Part shown: in pieces, positions 33,886 to 39,037 of the stretch | Position numbering within the stretch: the first letter of the stretch is position 1 | Layout: each line of letters begins with the position of its first letter | NCBI GenBank assembly: GCA_035551995.1 | Contig: DASZME010000053.1 | Coordinates: 1 to 39,037 of the forward strand | Length of the DNA: 39,037 bases | DNA from: RYN-428 sp035551995 | Lineage (GTDB): Bacteria > Planctomycetota > Phycisphaerae > Tepidisphaerales > Tepidisphaeraceae | Direction of reading: 5' to 3' | Notes under the pieces: model-generated | What the model was told of the DNA's origin: nothing | The model's database searches: none | Seen by the model: the letters and a program-made list of their open reading frames with translations, nothing else | Made by a program: the position numbers and the translations under genes

Positions 33886-35109
33886 ATGAGCACTGAGCGC
33901 GGCTCGGATGTTGGTTTTCATCGGCGTACGTTTCTGAAATTCGTCTCCGCCGCCGGCGCCGCGGCTGTCGTGCCCAATGATGTCTGGGCCAAAGATGAAC
34001 CGGCGTCTCGACCCGCCGGCGCAGGCGTTCAGCAACTGGCCAAATTTCCGGAGAAGACGGATCTCCTTCTTTTGACCGATCGCCCGCCTCAGCTTGAAAC
34101 GCCGCTCAAATATTTCAAGACCGATCTCACGCCGAACGACGCCATGTTCGTCCGATGGCATCTGGCCGGCATTCCGACCAGCGTGGATCTGGATACGTTT
34201 CGCCTGACCGTCGGCGGACACGTCGAGCGGCCGCTGAGCCTTTCGATGGCGGATTTGAAAATGTTCAAAGCCGTCTCGGTTGTCGCGGTGAATCAGTGCT
34301 CGGGCAATTCTCGCAGCTTGTTTGAGCCGCGCGTGCCGGGGGGCCAATGGCAAAACGGCGCGATGGGCAACGCCAACTGGACAGGCGTGCCCTTGCGCGA
34401 TTTGCTGTCGGCGGCCAGGGTGAAGGGGGGCGCGGTCGAGGTGAGCTTTCAAGGGCTCGATCGGCCGCCGTTGCCGGTTACCCCGGCGTTCATCAAGGCC
34501 CTGGCGTTCGATCGCGCCAACGATGGCGAAGTGCTGGTCGCCTATGCGATGAACGATCAGCCGCTGCCGATGCTCAACGGATTTCCGTTGCGCCTGATCG
34601 TGCCCGGCTGGTACGCGACGTATTGGGTGAAAGCGCTGAACGAAATCAATGTGCTCGATCAAAAGTTCAAGGGATTCTGGATGGACAAAGCCTACCGCGT
34701 TCCGGACAACCCCGAATGCGAGGAATCGCCCGGAAAATTGGCGAAGGTGACTGTTCCGATTTCGAGCATGCTCGTTCGCGCCGTGTTCGTGACGGAAGAC
34801 GGGCGACATTTCCCCGCCGGCGACGCGCCGGCGGAAGTGGAAGGAATCGCCTTCGACGGCGGGTCAGGAATCAAACAGGTCGATATTTCCGTCGACGGCG
34901 GAAAAAACTGGTCGCCGGCCCGGCTCGGCGAAGACCTGGGAAAATATTCCTGGCGCCGATTTAATTTCCCGCTGCGCGGCAAAGGGCGTTTGACGGTGAT
35001 GGCCCGCGCGACGAGCAACTCGGGCCAGACGCAACGTGCAACGCAAAATTGGAACCGCAGCGGATATGCGCGGAACATCATCGAGACCATCGACGTTACA
35101 GTGGGATGA
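33886..35109 (+). CDS. Tat-exported sulfite oxidase-like molybdopterin enzyme
   Basis: A 407-residue periplasmic molybdoenzyme of the sulfite oxidase family. The start at 33886 has GGAG 8 bases upstream and gives a twin-arginine signal (HRRTFLKFVSAAGAAAVV), as expected for a folded cofactor-bearing protein. The molybdenum-cofactor domain includes NQCSGNSRSLFEP with Cys138 as the likely Mo ligand, followed by GGQWQNGAMGNANWTGVPL and the dimerisation-type domain (GIAFDGGSGIKQVDISVDGG). The cytochrome c gene begins 38 bases downstream, matching the SorA-SorB arrangement in which electrons pass from sulfite oxidation to cytochrome c. Whether sulfite is the substrate is not proven by sequence. Confidence 0.88.
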   Translation: MSTERGSDVGFHRRTFLKFVSAAGAAAVVPNDVWAKDEPASRPAGAGVQQLAKFPEKTDLLLLTDRPPQLETPLKYFKTDLTPNDAMFVRWHLAGIPTSVDLDTFRLTVGGHVERPLSLSMADLKMFKAVSVVAVNQCSGNSRSLFEPRVPGGQWQNGAMGNANWTGVPLRDLLSAARVKGGAVEVSFQGLDRPPLPVTPAFIKALAFDRANDGEVLVAYAMNDQPLPMLNGFPLRLIVPGWYATYWVKALNEINVLDQKFKGFWMDKAYRVPDNPECEESPGKLAKVTVPISSMLVRAVFVTEDGRHFPAGDAPAEVEGIAFDGGSGIKQVDISVDGGKNWSPARLGEDLGKYSWRRFNFPLRGKGRLTVMARATSNSGQTQRATQNWNRSGYARNIIETIDVTVG

Positions 35110-35146
35110 ACGGTCGGCGAATTTGCAGAAATCAAAGAGGACTTGC

Positions 35147-35560
35147 GTGAATACTTCCAGAACTCGTTTTTATAGGCTTGCCGTCGGCGCCGTTACGCTT
35201 GTCGGCGCGCTCTCGTGCCAGGGCGGCGATCCCAGGAAACCCGCGCCGGCTCCGAGCGCGACGGTCCCGCCGATGGCCGCCGCGCCAAAGCTCGACATTC
35301 CGACGACCGGAGTGCGTTCCATTACCCTCCCGGCGACAGACATGCCCGCCATGCCCCCCGGCCCCGGCATGGCCACGTTCATGTCGGCGTGCGTTCTTTG
35401 CCATACGCCACGATATGTGCTCATGCAGCCGCCGTTCCCGAAGAAGACGTGGATGGCCGAGGTGGACAAAATGAAGAAGGTCTACGGCGCGCCCATTCTC
35501 GAGGATCAGGTTGAGCCGCTGGTCAGTTATCTTGTGGCCATCCGCGGGAACGGCCAGTAG
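35147..35560 (+). CDS. SorB-like c-type cytochrome, partner of the sulfite oxidase-like enzyme
   Basis: A 137-residue exported cytochrome. The start is GTG at 35147 with AAAGAGGA upstream. A hydrophobic signal (YRLAVGAVTLVGALSC) ends in a weak lipobox, so it may be a lipoprotein. A Pro/Ala linker leads to the heme site CVLCH (in FMSACVLCHTPRYV) and a compact end (WMAEVDKMKKVYGAPILEDQ, then VEPLVSYLVAIRG) with the probable axial Met in MKK. It follows the molybdoenzyme by 38 bases and should accept its electrons. Confidence 0.8.
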   Translation: MNTSRTRFYRLAVGAVTLVGALSCQGGDPRKPAPAPSATVPPMAAAPKLDIPTTGVRSITLPATDMPAMPPGPGMATFMSACVLCHTPRYVLMQPPFPKKTWMAEVDKMKKVYGAPILEDQVEPLVSYLVAIRGNGQ

Positions 35561-35582
35561 GGCGAGCGCACAGATGCTCTAA

Positions 35583-35595
35583 CTGAGAAGTGCTC
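35583..35595. other. Possible degenerate IS630-type end
   Basis: ctgagaagtgctc matches the reverse complement of the IS630 end at 38901 (ctgagaaacgctc) at 11 of 13 positions. No clean TA is present at the expected edge. It lies 140 bases before the breakpoint at the start of the CRISPR-Cas remnant. Confidence 0.25.
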
Positions 35596-35617
35596 CGAGA
35601 GAGCGAGTGAGCGGGAA

Positions 35618-35643
35618 CGCCGCAGTCGCGATCGGCGCTTTTT
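35618..35643 (+). terminator. Terminator after the cytochrome c gene
   Basis: A short GC stem (cgccg/cggcg, 35618-35622 and 35633-35637) is followed by TTTTT. It sits between the cytochrome gene and the opposing DUF1080 remnant and may serve both. Confidence 0.5.
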
Positions 35644-35740
35644 ATTCTTTCAACGTCTTCAATTCGAATTTCGGATTCAGCTCCAGCACGATATCTTGGA
35701 ATCGCACTTCCGTCGGTCCACCGGCGTGAATCTGTAAGCC
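35642..35740 (-). pseudogene. C-terminal remnant of a DUF1080 (3-keto-disaccharide hydrolase-like) gene
   Basis: On the minus strand about 33 codons read GLQIHAGGPTEVRFQDIVLE and on to ...KTLKE and a TAA stop. This is the usual last strand and tail of DUF1080 proteins, which are abundant in planctomycetes. Upstream of Gly-Leu-Gln the frame runs into sequence that, on the plus strand, encodes Cas3 helicase motif VI and soon meets a stop. The gene has therefore lost all but its tail. Confidence 0.65.
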
Positions 35741-37595
35741 GGCAACGATTCGGACGACTCAATCGCAAGGGCCGAAAACAGCGAGACGGTAGCCCGTTTG
35801 AAGTCGCCGCCGCCATCGTTGCAACAGAGGAATCTCTTAAGGGCGATGACCCGATCTACGGCGACGGCATCAAGGAAACGTGGGAGTGGCTGACGGAGAA
35901 TGAGCGAGACTCCGTCGATTTCGGCATCAACGCGTTTCAGGAAATCTGGAATAAACTGGACGAAACAAAACGCGGGATAATGCTTGCGCCATCTCCCAAC
36001 GCTGCGGTACTGCTCCCCGCGCACCTGGACACGCTCTGTCAAACGTCACCTCAGCCTGAGCCTTCTCCGGATGTCAGTTTGTTCATTCACGGCGCGCAGC
36101 GAGACAATGCCGAAGTCAATGTGTGCTGGCGCGCCGACCTTGGAAGTACAAACGAATCGGGGCTTTGGCCAGACATCGTTCGTCTACTCCCGCCGACTTC
36201 CCCAGAGTGCATGACTGTGCCTCTGATTGCCGTTCGACGATGGATTGCCGGGGAGACCACGGCTGACCGGCGAGACGCTGATGTACCAGTGGACGCGGTT
36301 CCCGACGAAGAGGAGAAGAAGCGAAATGCGGCGGAGTCCCGGATTGTTCTTGTTTGGCGCGGCGGCAAAGACGCCAAGCCGACGAAAATCCCAAAGAACT
36401 TCGCCCGGGCGACACAGTGGTGATCCGCACCCAGGACTTCGGTTGGGAAGTTCTTGGGCATATTCCCGACGCCCCGACCCCAGCGGAATTGAAAGGGCTC
36501 CAAGGCAAGACCGGCGACGATGCCACAACCAAACGAGTGCAGATCAAGGAGCAGCGCGACGCGATCGACTGCGGCGAATGCGCAACAGGAATAGCACGGC
36601 GTCAGCTGGTGATCAGACTGCACCCGGCCTTTCCGGGCCGGGCCGAACTGCGCGCATTGCCGGCGCCGCAACTTCGTGAGGCACTCGTCGAGAAAGATAA
36701 GATCGAATCAGACTGGAAGACGGCGCGATTTGACCGGCATCCCTATCCCGGTGAGAAGGAAGAATCCTCCGAGCCATCGAACGAAGTGATAGTATTTGCA
36801 CGTCTAATTGAACCAAAAAAGAAACTTGGGCTAACTCAAGGCCGGCGTGCCACCGAGCAAAACATCGCTGAGTTGAAAACGAAGCTAGGTATGCCGTTGG
36901 CGGAAGAGGGCGAGAGCGATTCCCTTAGCGAAACTGATTACCGTGTATCACTGGACGAACATTCAGAACATGTAATGGAAAAGGTGGACGCATCTGTCGC
37001 CAAGTTGGAACCCGAAAGCGGCAAGCGCCTTTTCCATTCGGCGGCCGACCTGCATGATCGAGGCAAGGCCGATTCCCGCTTCCAGGCGATGCTTGCGAGT
37101 ATTACGCCGTACGAGGCGATGGAGCGCCCGGTGTTGCTGGCAAAAAGCGGAAGCCGCCGACTTACGGGGGAGGAACGCAACTTGATAGCGGAACGCGCAC
37201 AGTATCCCGGCGGATTCCGACACGAGATGCTATCTACTCAGATCGTGCAGCATCGTTACGCGGAACTGGTTAATGACGCCATGATAGATCGAGAATTGCT
37301 TCTACACCTTGTCGCCGCCCATCATGGCCACGCCCGCCCCTTCGCGCCGGTAACGACCGACGAACCTCAGTCCGAAGAATTGCTCGGCGTTAAGGTTCGT
37401 CTACTAGAAATCCCCCCGACGGTGCGCAAACAGTGGGTGCCGTTGCACCGCCTAGATTCTGGCGTGGCAGAGCGCTTCTGGACTCTTACTCGAAGGCACG
37501 GCTGGTGGGGGCTGGCCTATCTCGAATCAATTCTTCGCCTTGCCGACCAACAGGCAAGCGCCGCCGAGCAAGACAAGAAGGAAGGAGCGACGTGA
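35737..37595 (+). pseudogene. cas3: Cas3 (type I-G/I-U) remnant: helicase C-terminal part plus HD nuclease, frameshifted
   Basis: Type I-G Cas3 is a DNA helicase with a C-terminal HD nuclease. Here the 5' two-thirds is missing: homology starts at SRQRFGRLNRKG, helicase motif VI (35737-35772), and continues through LLPAHLDTLCQTSPQPEPSP and SLFIHG. Near 36400 the frame changes: KIPKN in the first frame continues as LRPGDTVVIRTQDFGWEV in another, needing a one-base loss or two-base gain, and the first frame stops at 36423. The HD domain after that is intact in sequence, with LHDRGKADSRFQ (His-Asp codons at 37053-37058), GGFRHEML and AAHHGHARPF. The stop overlaps the start of the next gene (TGATG). 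The truncation and the frameshift mean no functional Cas3 can be made from this copy. Confidence 0.85.
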
Positions 37596-38499
37596 TGAAA
37601 GAGCAAAAATCCGATGGAGTTCTCATGGCCGGACTCGATGGTTCGAATCCGTTGGCATTCATTGCCGCGCTCGGAACTTTGAGAATCCTCTCCAAAAAGG
37701 CTCCGGAAAAACGCCCCCGGCTAGCTTGGGAAGTGACGCAGGGGGCATGGCGTCCGAGAATTTCGGGATTTAGTCAAGCTGCCGACTTGCTGTCCGTTCT
37801 CACTCAGAATCTCATTCGGGACCGCAAAAATCATCCCACGGAATTTGTCGGGGAGGAGAATATCGTGGCCGAATTTTATACGGCGGTGCGCAACGAGATA
37901 CCGCTCGAATTTGACGACAGTTATTGGTTTGCATCCCTCGCGAACGACGTACACACGAATGCTACAAGTCAGTTGCAGTTAACGCGAAGAGACTATTTTG
38001 CTGGAAACTTGGACGTAATTTTACGAGAGACTACCCCCGGCACTTGGAAAAGGCACTTTTCGAAACTTGGAGGTATGACGACGGCCTTTCGGGAAGGTCA
38101 CTCCACCTCTTGCCCACTGAAGATCGTCGTCATGCATATCAGTGGCACAAGCCGAACGGTGATCCAACGCGAAATAGCCAGGGCAACATGCTCGGAGCCA
38201 ATCGTTTGGCGATAGAGGCACTCCCACTCTTTTTGGGACTACCCTCAAGCAATCCAGACCGCTTGCGGGTGACCTGCTGGTCTGGTGTACGGTCGGATGA
38301 TTCGCGTTGGACTTGGCCCATCTGGCAGTATCCGCTTCCGATCGACATTGTGCGCAGCGTACTGAGCTTGCCGCAACTACAGACCGATAAGGTCGATTCG
38401 AAAACTTTGCGTGCGGCTGGTATCTGTGCCGCATTTCGATGCCGCCGCATTCTTGTAGAACAAACGCCCAATCTAACGCCTTCGCTGGCTCTTTGGTAA
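37595..38499 (+). pseudogene. Type I-G/I-U CRISPR effector subunit, Cas8/Csb3-like, frameshifted
   Basis: The product begins MKEQKSDGVLMAGLDGSNPL and continues as AFIAALGTLRIL, typical of the ~300-residue Csb3 (Cas8u2) subunit, which sits directly after cas3 in type I-G loci such as that of Geobacter (recalled order). The frame is broken at a run of five C at 38034-38038: the first frame reads ...VILRETTP then goes astray. The correct continuation, RHLEKALFETWRYDDGLS ... DRRHAYQWHKP ... WTWPIWQYPLPIDIVRSVL ... TPNLTPSLALW, is in another frame to the TAA at 38499. A single indel would restore about 302 codons. Its start overlaps the cas3 stop, so it was translated in coupling with cas3. The subunit name is less certain than its CRISPR origin. 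Confidence 0.65.
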
Positions 38500-38522
38500 A
38501 CAAAAATGGCAGCCATCTTAGC

Positions 38523-38690
38523 AGATTCCACCCCCTCCGCATGCTCAACGAGTATGCCTATTGCCCCCGGCTGTTTCACTTCATGCATGTCGAAGGGCGG
38601 TGGGCCGACAACGAATACACCGTCGAAGGACGGCATGCGCATCGGCGGGTCGATGAATTGGATCATCTGCTGCCCGAGGCGCCGGAAGGG
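38523..38690 (+). pseudogene. N-terminal fragment of Cas4 (of a Cas4-Cas1 fusion)
   Basis: About 55 residues, FHPLRMLNEYAYCPRLFHF ... ADNEYTVEGRHAHRRVDELD, match the start of the Cas4 domain of the Cas4-Cas1 fusion typical of type I-G adaptation modules, including the first iron-sulfur Cys (codon 38562-38564). The match stops after ...DHLLPE, and everything normally following (rest of Cas4, all of Cas1) is absent. No cas7 or cas5-6 sequence is found between the Cas8-like stop at 38499 and this fragment, a space of ~20 bases. Confidence 0.75.
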
Positions 38691-38714
38691 GAGGGGAAGG
38701 GAAAAAGAAGAAGG

Positions 38715-38820
38715 AATATCGTGAGCTATGACATCTCCGACGACAAACGTCGCGGGAAAGTCTTCGACCACCTCGAAGGCCGGGGCGATCACGCGCAGTT
38801 TTCGGTTTTCTTCTGCCAGC
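38715..38820 (+). pseudogene. cas2: N-terminal half of Cas2, joined in frame to the Cas4 fragment
   Basis: Thirty-five residues, NIVSYDISDDKRRGKVFDHL ... HAQFSVFFCQ, are the first beta-alpha-beta half of Cas2, with the catalytic-type Asp in SYDISDD. The C-terminal half (normally ~50 residues) is missing, replaced by unrelated sequence up to the IS630 end at 38901. No Cas2 start codon is kept at the usual place; the frame is continuous with Cas4 through a purine-only run at 38685-38716. Confidence 0.8.
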
Positions 38821-38900
38821 CATGGGATCCCCATTTTCCGCCTCGCGAGCGGCGGCGTGGTAAGCAAAACGCGGCAACCCCGCGAGCTCATTGGCAATTA

Positions 38901-39037
38901 GAGCGTTTCTCAGGTTGCTGTCTCGCCATATCCGCAATGTTCGAAAAATCCGTCGCAGTCCTCCGGCGTCACCGCCAACAGCGCATCGCGAACTGCATCG
39001 ACTAACGCTTCGTACGTGCGAGCGCCTGTCTTGCGCA
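38901..39037 (-). mobile_element. End of an IS630-family insertion sequence, cut by the window edge
   Basis: A TA at 38899-38900 precedes gagcgtttctcaggttg, the probable terminal inverted repeat. The transposase stop lies only 10 bases inside this end, as is usual for IS630 elements. The rest lies beyond the window. The end sequence matches that of the 66-bp element at 19789. Confidence 0.7.
38910..39037 (-). CDS. IS630-family transposase, C-terminal 41 residues, partial
   Basis: Reading in from the right edge, the minus strand encodes RKTGARTYEALVDAVRDALL followed by AVTPEDCDGFFEHCGYGETAT and a TGA stop (38910-38912). This is the usual last helix and tail of IS630 DDE transposases, which end in a 'CxxFFxxxGY' segment. 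The catalytic residues lie outside the window, so activity cannot be judged. Confidence 0.7.
   Translation of the reverse strand, partial: RKTGARTYEALVDAVRDALLAVTPEDCDGFFEHCGYGETAT

Noticed and set aside
33781..34809. 342-codon minus-strand frame
   Set aside because: Opposite the sulfite oxidase-like gene, with His/Arg-rich composition of a shadow frame.
38506..38724. A 72-codon frame beginning MAAILADSTP as a possible cas7 start
   Set aside because: It does not resemble Csb1/Cas7 and is an out-of-frame reading of the Cas4 fragment.
38820..38900. CRISPR array next to the cas2 fragment
   Set aside because: No repeated 30-40-base units are present between the Cas2 fragment and the IS630 end.
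1..39037. tRNA or rRNA genes
   Set aside because: No cloverleaf with a T-loop consensus (GTTCRA) in a suitable context, and no rRNA-like stretch, was recognised by eye.

Overview
The window looks like a high-GC chromosome segment from a planctomycete, most likely the class Phycisphaerae (inference). The evidence is three proteins that start with a LEPR-like N-terminal motif (E-x-LE-x-R-x-LL/M-SA) instead of a classical signal peptide, a PVC-type heme-binding dehydrogenase fused to cytochrome c, the tail of a DUF1080 gene, a sigma factor/Ser-Thr kinase operon, and an rsmH gene outside any division/cell-wall cluster.

Layout. 1-1.5 kb: 3' part of a phosphate-selective-porin-like gene with a strong terminator. 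1.6-2.1 kb: a nested, mirror-symmetric set of palindromes and a hairpin. 2.1-14.0 kb (minus): one giant gene of 3,970 codons with about 43 fibronectin type III domains arranged as 21 alternating A-B pairs. 14.6-19.2 kb (plus): an apparent operon of an ECF-like sigma factor, a trypsin-like lipoprotein and a membrane Ser/Thr kinase with a TPR-like sensor half. 19.2-21.5 kb (minus): a small secreted protein and a TPR/beta-barrel outer-membrane protein, separated by a 66-bp MITE-like insertion that sits in a stop codon. 21.6-24.3 kb (plus): a uronate-isomerase-like amidohydrolase and a membrane-anchored HtrA protease. 24.3-26.5 kb (minus): a small LEPR-type surface protein and rsmH. 26.6-35.6 kb (plus): a PVC-type dehydrogenase/cytochrome c, a large LEPR-type subtilase, and a Tat-exported sulfite-oxidase-like molybdoenzyme followed by a cytochrome c.

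35.6-39.0 kb holds the most unusual content: the wreck of a type I-G (formerly I-U) CRISPR-Cas locus. It starts abruptly inside the Cas3 helicase where that sequence abuts the tail of a DUF1080 gene on the other strand. It then runs through a frameshifted Cas3 with a C-terminal HD nuclease, a frameshifted Cas8/Csb3-like gene, the first ~55 residues of a Cas4(-Cas1) gene joined in frame to the first half of Cas2, and finally the end of an IS630-family element. cas7, cas5-6, cas1 and any CRISPR array are absent from the window. The IS630 end matches the ends of the 66-bp element at 19.8 kb, which links the two.

Most of the rest encodes envelope and extracellular functions: adhesion-like giant protein, proteases, porins, and periplasmic redox enzymes. 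All assignments come from reading translated sequence and motifs by eye; no database search was run.
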